DNA of 64,000 nt from Chryseobacterium sp. OSA05B. GTDB lineage: Bacteria > Bacteroidota > Bacteroidia > Flavobacteriales > Weeksellaceae. Below are positions 35,772 to 44,077 of this stretch, piece after piece. A program made the position numbers and the translations under genes. The notes below the pieces were generated by a model. The model did not search any database. It was given only the letters and a program-made list of their open reading frames with translations, and was not told the origin of the DNA. The DNA lies in NCBI RefSeq assembly GCF_019970065.1, contig NZ_JAHXYH010000001.1:620001-684000 (forward strand), given 5' to 3'. Each line of letters opens with the position of its first letter. Position 1 is the stretch's first letter.

Positions 35772-35799
35772 AAACCGCCTTATTAAAGGCGGTTTTTTT
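35772..35799 (+). terminator. Terminator after tRNA-Phe copy 2
   Basis: Arms aaaccgcct (35772-35780) and aggcggttt (35787-35795) followed by a T run. Confidence 0.8.
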
Positions 35800-35819
35800 A
35801 TGTCCTTACCCCAACGTTT

Positions 35820-36488
35820 CTACAATTTATAATTGTATCCGATCTGAACGTAAAAAGGAAGCAAAGGCTTGGTTTTAAAATCCTGAGAAACCATATTTCC
35901 GAATTTTAAATAAATATCCTGATTTCCGAAAGAATATCCGCCCTGAGCACCATAGTAAAAATTCCCACCTGTTGCCGGTTCATACCATCCGTTTTTAACC
36001 TCAGGATATATTTCTTTGTAATGTTCGGAATGTTTAAAGTGCGTAACGATCGCTTTATCAAATCCTACTTCCACTCCGCCAAACCATTTGGGTCTGTAAT
36101 ATCCTACGACACCCGCCATGTCAAGCCCGAAATTCATTATGGCCGCATTTTCATTTTCAAATCGCCTGAAAACTCCCTGAACTCTGGTGGAAAACTGGAA
36201 ACCATGAACCTTGATCCATCTTACATTGGCTCCGGCCTTTGCTTTATAATCATCCAATAGTGTACTCCCCGAAGGAATGGAAAATTCAGCACCGACCGTC
36301 ATCGGAAACAATTTACTGTTCAATTTATAAGCATAACCTACGCCAAAAACCACTCCGTACTCAGCACCAATGTTAGCATTAAGGATATGTTTTTCTTTCC
36401 CCGTATTACCCCAATTGATAACCTGCGCATTCACCGTATTAAGCATCAGTCCCAGAAACAGGGCCGTTTTATATATTATATTCTTCAT
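35820..36488 (-). CDS. Putative outer-membrane beta-barrel protein
   Basis: The product is 222 residues with a signal peptide (MKNIIYKTALFLGLMLNTVNAQ). The rest alternates short hydrophobic/hydrophilic stretches (GAEYGVVFGVGYAYKL, GGVEVGFDKAIVTHF) and ends in YVQIGYNYKL, a beta-signal-like C-terminus. This is typical of small eight- to twelve-stranded barrels. I cannot assign a transport role. It precedes the hydrolase gene on the same strand. Confidence 0.7.
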   Translation of the reverse strand: MKNIIYKTALFLGLMLNTVNAQVINWGNTGKEKHILNANIGAEYGVVFGVGYAYKLNSKLFPMTVGAEFSIPSGSTLLDDYKAKAGANVRWIKVHGFQFSTRVQGVFRRFENENAAIMNFGLDMAGVVGYYRPKWFGGVEVGFDKAIVTHFKHSEHYKEIYPEVKNGWYEPATGGNFYYGAQGGYSFGNQDIYLKFGNMVSQDFKTKPLLPFYVQIGYNYKL

Positions 36489-36498
36489 TTGTATTGTA

Positions 36499-37518
36499 TT
36501 AAAGACCGTTCATCAGGTTAATTATTTTCGGTTTCGTCTGATTGTTCCAGGCAGTAGAATTAGTAACAATCCCGTCATGACCTACTCCTGATACTTTGAC
36601 AACAGAAGGATTGTGGTAGCTTGCCGTAATCTTTTGAGCCCAGGAATCCGGATAGGCTTTATTTCGTTCACTGTAAAAGAATAAGACAGGTCCATTGTAA
36701 TTCTGAATTCCTTGGGAAAAATCAATATTGTACTGTTCACCGATATCAAAAAGGGCATCCATAATCACAGCACCGCTTCTCCAGCTCATACTGGAATCAA
36801 AATCTCCTTCCCCTGTAATATCATTTTTGGAAGCAAGCATCGACATTTTATAGTCTAAGACCTCATGTTGGTCTTCTTTCCCTGAAATAAACTGATCCAT
36901 ATAAGCAGCATCATTAAGAATCTCACTCCAAAGCTTGAATGATCTGGATTCTTTCACGTAATCTTCAATATCATTCCACTTAAGTCCGCCGGGCTCGCAT
37001 ACAATCAGCCCCTGAATATCATCCGGATATTTTCCAGCATATCCGGAAGCCAGTATTGCTCCCCATGAATGCCCAAACAGAACTACTTTTTGTCCCGGCG
37101 TTTTGCGGTAATGAGCAATAATAGCATGCAATTCATTATAGATCAGATCCATGGCTCCGGCACCAAGTGAGGTATAGGATTTCTTGGAAAACCGCTGGGA
37201 AAGCCCCGAACCTCTCTGATCATAAAACACTACACGGAAACCTTCCGCTGCGAGATCTTTTCCATTGAGAAGATAGCGGTAATCTCCTCCAGGCCCGCCG
37301 TGAAGCGCGATAACAATCGTACCGTTTTCGGGACCGAAAGCCTCAGAATGAAGCATGGCCCCGTTGGCATATATTGAGGGCAGTGAAGAATCCTGATCCA
37401 CTGTTTTGGGAACCAGATTTCCCGGCCCGTCAATGGTGCGTCCATCGGTGCAGGAAAATAATAAAGTAAAAATGGTGAAGGTTGCCAGAACGGCATTCCT
37501 TTTCTTAAAAGCTGTCAT
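36499..37518 (-). CDS. Alpha/beta hydrolase lipoprotein
   Basis: The product is 339 residues. The leader ends in a lipobox (TLLFSC, Cys23), so it is a lipid-anchored hydrolase. The core has VIALHGGPGGDYRYLLNG (oxyanion HGGPGG), the nucleophile elbow VLFGHSWGAILASGYA, an acidic residue in FFYSERNKAYPDSW and the histidine in GVGHDGIVT. The HGGPGG and GHSWG motifs suggest a prolyl-aminopeptidase-like or related serine hydrolase. The next gene is the small barrel 10 bases downstream. Confidence 0.8.
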   Translation of the reverse strand: MTAFKKRNAVLATFTIFTLLFSCTDGRTIDGPGNLVPKTVDQDSSLPSIYANGAMLHSEAFGPENGTIVIALHGGPGGDYRYLLNGKDLAAEGFRVVFYDQRGSGLSQRFSKKSYTSLGAGAMDLIYNELHAIIAHYRKTPGQKVVLFGHSWGAILASGYAGKYPDDIQGLIVCEPGGLKWNDIEDYVKESRSFKLWSEILNDAAYMDQFISGKEDQHEVLDYKMSMLASKNDITGEGDFDSSMSWRSGAVIMDALFDIGEQYNIDFSQGIQNYNGPVLFFYSERNKAYPDSWAQKITASYHNPSVVKVSGVGHDGIVTNSTAWNNQTKPKIINLMNGL

Positions 37519-37675
37519 ACTTTAGGGTTTAAAATTATGATGCAAAGATTCATCATTCCCTACAGCCAATCGCCCCAACAGGAAAGTTGAGACATCTTAA
37601 AACAACTATATAAGATTTTGATTTAAAACCACTTATGAAACATGAAACCTTTCCCCTGAAAGTTGAAACCTGAGA

Positions 37676-38797
37676 TCATGGAGTTTTCTGATACTCACTG
37701 GGAGTCACTCCCGTATATTTTTTAAAATTACGGTTGAAAGATGTTTTGGAATTAAACCCGCATTCAAAAGCGATGGAAAGCAATGTATACTGCCTGCTTT
37801 CAGGTTGTGAAATCCTGTTTAAGAATTCCTCTATCCTTTTTTCATTGATGAGTTCATAGAAGTTTTTCTCCTCTTTAGAATTGATGACCTGTGAAAGATA
37901 ATTCGGATGTGCATTCAGCATTGCTGCAAGCTCATTCAATGTAAGATTGGGATTGACAAATGGCTTTTCATCATTGAGAAGATTCATTAACCTTAAATGG
38001 ATATCATCAATGTTTTCTTCCGTTAACGTAGATTTCTGATATTTCTTTTCAGCTAAAACAAGCGGTTCTTGTTCATTTTTATTTTCAGAAATAAGGTCTG
38101 CATTTTCAGTATTGGCTGCTAAAACAGATGTCGGCTGATTAAACACCTGAACCTGCTTGATCCCAAAATACCCCAGCCACAGGATAAATATGGTTACTGC
38201 CCCATAAATAACATTTACCTGCTCAGTAAAAAGAACGAGCCCCCAGATCACTGCAATCCAAATAATAAGATACAGCAGCCAGTTAAAATTGATTTTCTCC
38301 GTGTTGGAAAACTGCTGAACCATATTTTTTCTGAAACGATACAGAGCCGAGAACGAAAGAATGACATATACAATCCCTGAAAAATAAATGGAATATAATT
38401 TCAGAAACATTTCCGTCTCATATTCTCTTCCGTGATGTCTGAATATTTCCACCCTTTCTTCAAATGGAGCCATGTAAAATGAAAGAAACAAAAGATTACA
38501 AACTACCAATGGCACAAAATGCAGCAGGTATTTCCACGAAAACAGCTTAGGAGAAGTCTGTCTTTTGATATACAGGTATAAAAACGGACCATACACCAAG
38601 GGAAGTGAAAATCCAAAAAAGATAAACGACGGATAGAGTGTATACTGATTTGTGAGAAGCATATAATGCCCTGCCAAATTGAGTCCGATTGCCAAAAGCC
38701 ATGCTGACAGCAGAAAATCTGCAGTATTTTTATTTCTTTTGGTGATTAAAAGAAAAGCTAAAAAAAAGGCTAGAAAAACTCCGGACAGGAAAAGCAT
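37676..38797 (-). CDS. Membrane-bound AraC-type regulator
   Basis: The protein is 373 residues. Residues 1-215 contain about seven membrane helices; a linker follows; the last hundred residues are an AraC DNA-binding domain with two helix-turn-helix motifs (LTLNELAAMLNAHPNYLSQVIN; SIAFECGFNSKTSFNRNFKKYTGVTPSEYQK, the latter given over two pieces). Similar seven-helix-AraC fusions are common in Bacteroidota and are thought to sense a membrane or periplasmic signal. The adjacent lipoprotein hydrolase and barrel genes may be targets (inference). Confidence 0.85.
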   Translation of the reverse strand: MLFLSGVFLAFFLAFLLITKRNKNTADFLLSAWLLAIGLNLAGHYMLLTNQYTLYPSFIFFGFSLPLVYGPFLYLYIKRQTSPKLFSWKYLLHFVPLVVCNLLFLSFYMAPFEERVEIFRHHGREYETEMFLKLYSIYFSGIVYVILSFSALYRFRKNMVQQFSNTEKINFNWLLYLIIWIAVIWGLVLFTEQVNVIYGAVTIFILWLGYFGIKQVQVFNQPTSVLAANTENADLISENKNEQEPLVLAEKKYQKSTLTEENIDDIHLRLMNLLNDEKPFVNPNLTLNELAAMLNAHPNYLSQVINSKEEKNFYELINEKRIEEFLNRISQPESRQYTLLSIAFECGFNSKTSFNRNFKKYTGVTPSEYQKTP

Positions 38798-39242
38798 AGG
38801 AAAGCTTCAGTATTTTATTAAGTGAAATATGATTAATAGTGTCACGGCAAAAATAGATATAATTTTAAAGCAAATTCATTCACAAGACATTTTAATGTGA
38901 AAAGTCAATTTTGCTTCGCAATTCAATAGTCAATGATGGACGGCTAGTAAAATTAACCAGTGACGATTTACGATTTACAATATACTTTAATGTGAAAAGT
39001 CAATTTTGCTTCGCAAGTCAATTGTCAATGATGAGCGGTAGTAAAATTCACCATTGACTATTCACTATTCACCATTGAAAACTACACATTAGCCCATTAC
39101 TTGTTACGAAAACCAATGTTTTATTTTCTATTAATTTATACATTACATCCTGATTTTTGTTTAGTTTTTAATAATTTAGTTCTGAAGTATGTTAGTTTTT
39201 ATTAAAATCATTAAGCATACCATTGACCCATGCACATACAAT
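38798..39242. repeat. Intergenic repeat pair with TTGC-TTC-GCAA hairpin cores
   Basis: Two units of about 90 bases (roughly 38893-38980 and 38987-39076) each start aatgtgaaaagtcaatt and carry TTGCTTCGCAA (38911-38921; 39006-39016), followed by a tagtaaaatt block. They belong to the same family as 6690-6870. The rest of the region holds no gene. Confidence 0.75.
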
Positions 39243-39827
39243 ATGAAAAATATTCTTAACGAGTATTCTAAATATGGACCTTTGTTTCTGGTAGACGAAG
39301 AGCACTATGAAGAATTCTGCAGCCACCTCCGGGAAACAGTTTATAAAAAATCTGATTTTTTTCTTAAAGAAGGTGAAGAATGCCAGTACTTAGGTTTTTT
39401 GAAAACCGGATTTATGAGAACTTTTTACATTAATGAAGGTGGCGAAGATGTGAACTTCAATTTTCATTTCGACAATTATTTCTTCACGGATTATGAAAGC
39501 ATCCTTTGTCATACCAAATCCAAAATGAATATTAAAGCAGTTAAGGATTCAGAAGTTCTGTTACTGCATAAAGATGATCTTCAGAAACTTTATAAAAAGG
39601 ATGTGTATTGGCAGGAATTCGGAAGAAAAATGACAGAAGTAATTTACCTGAATGCGAAAAAAAGAATCGAAGAACTACTCTATTATTCTCCTGAAAGAAG
39701 ATACAACAACTTATTGACTGAGAATCCAAGAATCTTTCAATTGGTAGCCCAGAAACATATCGCAAGCTATCTCGGAGTAAAACCACAGTCATTAAGCAGA
39801 ATCCGGAACAGAACTTTAAAACGTTAA
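39243..39827 (+). CDS. Crp/Fnr-family transcriptional regulator
   Basis: The product is 194 residues from MKNILNEYSKYGPLFL. The N-terminal beta-roll cyclic-nucleotide-binding-like domain (FFLKEGEECQYLGFLKTGFMR, then VNFNFHFDNYFFTDYESIL) is followed by a helical C-terminal part with a helix-turn-helix (ERRYNNLLTENPRIFQLVAQ, then HIASYLGVKPQSLSRIRN). The phosphate-binding cassette of true cAMP receptors is not obvious, so the ligand is unknown. An in-frame start at 39189 gives a less typical N-terminus. The next gene, a hydrolase, lies 66 bases downstream and is a plausible target. Confidence 0.85.
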   Translation: MKNILNEYSKYGPLFLVDEEHYEEFCSHLRETVYKKSDFFLKEGEECQYLGFLKTGFMRTFYINEGGEDVNFNFHFDNYFFTDYESILCHTKSKMNIKAVKDSEVLLLHKDDLQKLYKKDVYWQEFGRKMTEVIYLNAKKRIEELLYYSPERRYNNLLTENPRIFQLVAQKHIASYLGVKPQSLSRIRNRTLKR

Positions 39828-39848
39828 CTAAAGTGAACATTTTTTAGA

Positions 39849-39867
39849 AAGTATACTTCTAAATTTG
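39849..39867 (+). promoter_or_regulatory. Palindrome and -7 box upstream of the hydrolase gene
   Basis: AAGTATACTT (39849-39858) is a perfect 10-bp palindrome within the longer agaaagtatacttct; TAAATTTG (39860-39867) directly after it fits the -7 consensus. The palindrome would lie between the -33 and -7 positions, where a repressor or activator could act. The adjacent Crp-like regulator is a candidate. Confidence 0.35.
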
Positions 39868-39893
39868 TGGTACAAAATGTAAAGAATAAAAAT

Positions 39894-40589
39894 ATGGAAA
39901 ACAAAAATGTAACAATTATTTTAGTTCACGGAGCCTGGGGAGACGGATCTCACTGGAGACACATTATTGAAAATCTTCACAGCGAAGGCTATAAAGTACG
40001 CAGTGTTCAGAATCCATTGACTTCTATGGATGACGACATTCAGAAAACAAAAGACCTGATCGATTTACAGGAAGGAAAAGTTCTGTTGGTAGGACATTCT
40101 TACGGTGGAGCCGTTATTTCAGGAGCCGGACATCATGATAAAGTAGTGGGGTTGGTTTATATTGCTGCTTTTGCCCCGGATAAAGGAGAAAGCTTAGGCG
40201 GTATTTTCGGACGCAGAGAACAGCCTTCCGGAGGAGCTAATATCATTCCTGATGAAAAAGGATTTTTATGGATTAAATATGACAAATTCCATGAGAGTTT
40301 TGCTCAGGACCTGAATCCTGAAGACTCTGTGGTGATGTCTTTATCTCAAAAACCAATTCACGGAAGTATCTTCGCTGCTGAAGCCGGAGAACCAGCATGG
40401 AAAACAAAACCAAGCTGGTACCAGGTTTCTGACAATGACAGAATGATCCCGCCTGCTACGGAAAAGGAAATGGCAGAAAGGATGAATCCTAAGAAAATCA
40501 TCCATCTGGATGCCAGTCATGCTTCATTGGCTACGCATCCGAAAGAAATCACAGAACTAATAAAGGAAGCTGTAGAAGCTGTTTCATAA
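39894..40589 (+). CDS. Alpha/beta hydrolase
   Basis: The protein has 231 residues from MENKNVTIILVHGAWGDG. The HGAWGDGSHW oxyanion region, nucleophile elbow LVGHSYGGAV and C-terminal HASLATHP with the catalytic His (about 215) are clear, along with an Asp in SDNDRMIPP. The short length and motifs resemble the RsbQ/haloperoxidase-like or pheA-type esterase group. No leader, so it is cytosolic. ATG 39894 was preferred over an unsupported start at 39867, which lies in the -7 box. Confidence 0.85.
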   Translation: MENKNVTIILVHGAWGDGSHWRHIIENLHSEGYKVRSVQNPLTSMDDDIQKTKDLIDLQEGKVLLVGHSYGGAVISGAGHHDKVVGLVYIAAFAPDKGESLGGIFGRREQPSGGANIIPDEKGFLWIKYDKFHESFAQDLNPEDSVVMSLSQKPIHGSIFAAEAGEPAWKTKPSWYQVSDNDRMIPPATEKEMAERMNPKKIIHLDASHASLATHPKEITELIKEAVEAVS

Positions 40590-40620
40590 TCCGCTATTGA
40601 TCTTAAAAATAATAAAAAGC

Positions 40621-40652
40621 AATAAACAGGTTTCGGCCTGTTTATTTTATTT
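40621..40652 (+). terminator. Terminator after the alpha/beta hydrolase
   Basis: Arms aataaacagg (40621-40630) and cctgtttatt (40637-40646) enclose a tttcgg loop and are followed by a T-rich stretch. Confidence 0.8.
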
Positions 40653-40761
40653 TAAGAAAATCACGGCTGTCTTAAAATTCGTTAATATAGAGCCTTCCGG
40701 CATAAAATCGTCGTCTATATTTTGGAAAATAACTATCTTCGCCTACAAATCTAATTTGAAA

Positions 40762-41937
40762 ATGAAGAAGATCATCTCCGGAGTATTGGCGTTCTGTTCT
40801 GTCGTTATCATGGCTCAGGAAGCTATACAATTTCAGGAATTACCGTTCAAAGACGTTATAGCAAAGGCAAAAAAAGAAAAAAAACTGGTTTTTGTCGATG
40901 CTTACACGACCTGGTGTGGACCATGCAAGATGATGGAGAAGAACGTGTTTACTAAAAAATCTGTCGGGGATTATTTCAATGCGAATTTTGTGAATGCCAG
41001 ATTCGATATGGAAAAAGGGGAAGGAAGAGAAATCGCTGCCAAATACGGAGTGCGCTCCTATCCTACTTACCTGTTCCTGAATGGTGAAGGTGAGATTGTT
41101 TCCCAAAACACCGGGTATATGGAGGAAAGTATGTTTGTCACTATGGCTCAGGATATCAATTCGCCAGGAAATAAAAAAGGTTCTTTAAAAGAACGTTTTG
41201 CCAAAGGAGAAAAAGATCCGGAATTCCTTACCAATATTATGAAGCTGAACTCTTCTTCGGATTATGATTTTGCCAAAAAAGCTTCCGAGCGTTATTTTGA
41301 AAACAAAAAGAAAACGGAAGAAATTTCGAAAGAAGAAATCGGTCTTCTTTTATTTTTTGTAAAGTCTACAGAAGACAAAAACTACAGCACCTTTACCTCC
41401 AGAAAAGCGGATATCATCAAATATCTGCCTGAAGAAACCTATAACGAATTTGATAATCAACTTAAGCTTTCAAAAATCGTAGAGCAATCTATTGATGATA
41501 AAAATAAGAGAATCAACGATGAGTATTTCATGAAAACGGCCGAGCCATTAGTAGGAAAACAAATCGCTCAATCTAAACTAAACCAGACGAAACTCAGTTA
41601 CTACGAGCAAAATGCCAATTTCCCCGAATTTGAAAAAGCAGCGTTAGAATATTACAAAAATTCCGATGCATTCGAGCCTAATGAGCTGCTGAGAGCGGCA
41701 TGGGTATTCGGTGATCACATCAAAAATCCTGCATCATTAAAGAAAGCCTCAGAATGGGCTGAAAAATCAGTGATGCGCGGTGAAACACCGGAAAACACTT
41801 ATATTCTTGCCAAGCTTTATTTTCTGACAGGAAACAAGGAAATGGCCCAAAACTATGCTGAAATGTCCAGAAATATGGCTACTCAGACAGGTAAAGACTC
41901 CAAACTCGCAGAAGAATTACTGAAACAAATAAAATAA
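40762..41937 (+). CDS. Exported thioredoxin-fold protein
   Basis: The product is 391 residues from MKKIISGVLAFCSVVIMAQ, an export signal. A thioredoxin domain follows with the redox motif WCGPC (TTWCGPCKMMEKNVF, about residues 45-59) and cis-Pro in RSYPTYLFL. The C-terminal 230 residues are helical and repeat-like (NELLRAAWVFGDHIKNPASL, YILAKLYFLTGNKEMAQNYAE). It is likely a periplasmic thiol oxidoreductase or a folding aid. Upstream in-frame codons to 40597 lack signal character. The next gene overlaps its stop (TAATG). Confidence 0.83.
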   Translation: MKKIISGVLAFCSVVIMAQEAIQFQELPFKDVIAKAKKEKKLVFVDAYTTWCGPCKMMEKNVFTKKSVGDYFNANFVNARFDMEKGEGREIAAKYGVRSYPTYLFLNGEGEIVSQNTGYMEESMFVTMAQDINSPGNKKGSLKERFAKGEKDPEFLTNIMKLNSSSDYDFAKKASERYFENKKKTEEISKEEIGLLLFFVKSTEDKNYSTFTSRKADIIKYLPEETYNEFDNQLKLSKIVEQSIDDKNKRINDEYFMKTAEPLVGKQIAQSKLNQTKLSYYEQNANFPEFEKAALEYYKNSDAFEPNELLRAAWVFGDHIKNPASLKKASEWAEKSVMRGETPENTYILAKLYFLTGNKEMAQNYAEMSRNMATQTGKDSKLAEELLKQIK

Positions 41938-42560
41938 TGCTGAAACACAAATTTCTTACGACATCTATCGCACTCCTTTCTGTAGTAGCTCTTACCGCTC
42001 AGGAACAAGAACAGGAAAAAAGTCTGTACATTAAAGGAAATGCTCTTTTGGCTCCGATTGGAGTAATTAATGTAGGTGTGGAAAAACAATTAACATCAAA
42101 GATCACCCTGCAAGGTGACGTTCTGGTTTCACCATGGAAATCTTTCGCGGGACATGAAATGCAGTACTACTCGCTTTCTGCTGAAGGGAGATATTATTTC
42201 AATCATGCATTCAAAGGTTTTTACCTTGGTGCAAACATAGCAGTATCTGCTTTCAATGCTCAAAAATGGAGCTATTGGTCTGACGATCCTATAATAGACG
42301 ACCGTGGAAAAACTTTCATCACCTCCAATCTATATCAAAAAGGATATTCTTTCATATTAGGTATCACCGGAGGTTACCAATTTAGATTGTCGGACCGCCT
42401 GAACATGGATATCTATGCTACAGTAGGTTCTTCTCAGGATTTCTATAAAGGATATGACCGTTCCACAGGTGATCGCTATGATTATGCACAAAAGTTCAAC
42501 AAAAGTGGAGAATTCATTCCATATAGAGGCGGTGTGATGATCTCTTATAAACTAAAATAA
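41937..42560 (+). CDS. Outer-membrane beta-barrel protein, DUF3575-like
   Basis: The protein is 207 residues. After a signal peptide (to about residue 21) come eight or so amphipathic strands (ITLQGDVLVSPW, YYSLSAEGRYYF, GFYLGANIAVSAF, YSFILGITGGYQF) and a terminal GGVMISYKLK. The VGVEKQLTSKITLQGDV pattern fits DUF3575 barrels. The ATG overlaps the stop of the thioredoxin-fold gene by one base, so the two are co-translated; a thiol oxidoreductase could help mature it (inference). Confidence 0.72.
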   Translation: MLKHKFLTTSIALLSVVALTAQEQEQEKSLYIKGNALLAPIGVINVGVEKQLTSKITLQGDVLVSPWKSFAGHEMQYYSLSAEGRYYFNHAFKGFYLGANIAVSAFNAQKWSYWSDDPIIDDRGKTFITSNLYQKGYSFILGITGGYQFRLSDRLNMDIYATVGSSQDFYKGYDRSTGDRYDYAQKFNKSGEFIPYRGGVMISYKLK

Positions 42561-42564
42561 CAGC

Positions 42565-42771
42565 ATGAAACTGCTCGGAAAAAATCATATTATCATTTCA
42601 GTGATCACTTTTGTGATCCTTTTTTCAATGAACTATATCGGAAACGATCTGCCCGATAAGCTTGAAAGAGCCTTAATGACAGCTTTTGCCGGAGTTATAG
42701 GATTATCTCTTGGGCTTTTCATTCTAAATAAGGGTAAGAACGATAAGAATCCTCCGCAGAATTTTGACTGA
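42565..42771 (+). CDS. Small two-helix membrane protein
   Basis: The product is 68 residues with two membrane segments (about 9-24 and 38-55) and a basic/Asn-rich tail (NKGKNDKNPPQNFD). It starts four bases after the previous stop, so it is likely in the same operon. I recognise no family. Confidence 0.6.
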   Translation: MKLLGKNHIIISVITFVILFSMNYIGNDLPDKLERALMTAFAGVIGLSLGLFILNKGKNDKNPPQNFD

Positions 42772-42799
42772 TAAAAAAGTGAATTGTTAAATGTGAATT

Positions 42800-42810
42800 T
42801 GGCTTCGCCA
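42800..42810. repeat. TGGC-TTC-GCCA variant of the dispersed hairpin repeat
   Basis: TGGCTTCGCCA (42800-42810) sits in a gtgaatt-rich unit (42776-42870). Compared with TTGCTTCGCAA elsewhere, both arms carry the compensating change T-to-G and A-to-C, keeping the stem paired. Confidence 0.65.
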
Positions 42811-42876
42811 GTGAATTTTTACAATCTCTAGATTCATGATTGGCCGGCGAAATCAAATTGACTATGACTTTCAAAA

Positions 42877-44073
42877 TTACTCCTGATACATCACATACTT
42901 CGTACGAATCTTTTCAAATTTTTCCAAATCGCTTTTCCATGAAGATTTGATTTCCTGGATTGATTTTCCGGCGACAATCTGTTTTCTGAACTCATCAGTC
43001 CCGGCCAGCTTATCAAAGAACAGGTTCTCAAGAAAGAATCCCTGTTGTGGATTTTTATAGCTTTTATAAGATTTAATCAACCAGTCAAGATTCAATTCTC
43101 TCAGATCTTTTGAATAGGCTGAAAGATCTTCGCCGTAACATAACTTCCCGTTCAGGAAAGGATCTTTAGCTCCAAAATTCGGTTTTGGTGTAAACTGATA
43201 AGGTAATCCCTGTGTCCATGGAGATCCGTAGATCTGAAACGGAAGATTGGTTCCTCTTCCCACAGAAACCTGAGTTCCCTCAAAGAAGCATAAGCTTGGA
43301 TACAAATTGATCGATTTATCGTTGGGCAGATTGGGAGAAGGTTTATCTAAGATCGGATAACGCTGTTTTTTGTGGTAATTTTTCATAGGAATCAGGGTAT
43401 ATTTAGCCTGAACTCCATTTTTCAGCCACTTTTCGCCATTCACCATTTTCCCGTACTCACCTATTGTTAATCCATAGACTACAGGAACTTCATGCATTCC
43501 TACAAAACTTGACCATTTCTTCTTTAAAACCGGTCCGTCTGTGTAGCCATCATGTGGATTCGGGCGATCCAGCACCATTATCTCAACATTATTTTCGGCT
43601 CCGGCTTCCATTAAATAAGCTAAAGTCGAAATATAAGTATAGAATCTTACCCCCACATCCTGAATATCGAAAACCACAATATCAATCCCTTTTAACTGTT
43701 CAGGTTTTGGCTTCTTATTGTTTCCATACAGAGAAATAATCGGGATTCCTGTTTTGGTATCCACTCCGTTTTTCACTTTTTCGCCGGCATCAGCATCTCC
43801 TCTGAAACCATGCTCCGGAGCGAATATCGCTTTGATTTTAATATTGTTTTTCACTAAAAAATCTACGACGTGGTCTTTATCACTCATCAGCCCGGTTTGA
43901 TTCGTTACCACACCGATCGTTTTATTTTTTAGCAGGGGCAGATAAAGTTCGGATTGGTCCGCTCCGGTTTTAAAATCCGGTTTTACTTGAACCTGAGAAT
44001 AATATTGGTTGAATACTCCTAAAAAAATTAGGCAAATCAGAAGTAAATTTTTAATTTTGAAATCTAAATTCAT
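42877..44073 (-). CDS. namZ: DUF1343 protein, NamZ-like exo-beta-N-acetylmuramidase
   Basis: The product is 398 residues from MNLDFKIKNLLLICLIFLGV, a signal peptide. Family motifs include GVVTNQTGLMS, IFAPEHGFRGDADAGEKV, DIQDVGVRFYTYISTLAYLMEAG (quoted in pieces), LDRPNPHDGYTDGP and the C-terminal FFEGTQVSVGRGTNLPFQIYG. In Bacillus, NamZ removes terminal N-acetylmuramic acid from peptidoglycan glycan ends; DUF1343 is the same family (GH171). In this Gram-negative it would act on periplasmic muropeptides for recycling. Longer in-frame upstream sequence to 44325 lies antisense to the permease and is rejected. Confidence 0.85.
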   Translation of the reverse strand: MNLDFKIKNLLLICLIFLGVFNQYYSQVQVKPDFKTGADQSELYLPLLKNKTIGVVTNQTGLMSDKDHVVDFLVKNNIKIKAIFAPEHGFRGDADAGEKVKNGVDTKTGIPIISLYGNNKKPKPEQLKGIDIVVFDIQDVGVRFYTYISTLAYLMEAGAENNVEIMVLDRPNPHDGYTDGPVLKKKWSSFVGMHEVPVVYGLTIGEYGKMVNGEKWLKNGVQAKYTLIPMKNYHKKQRYPILDKPSPNLPNDKSINLYPSLCFFEGTQVSVGRGTNLPFQIYGSPWTQGLPYQFTPKPNFGAKDPFLNGKLCYGEDLSAYSKDLRELNLDWLIKSYKSYKNPQQGFFLENLFFDKLAGTDEFRKQIVAGKSIQEIKSSWKSDLEKFEKIRTKYVMYQE

Positions 44074-44077
44074 AAGC

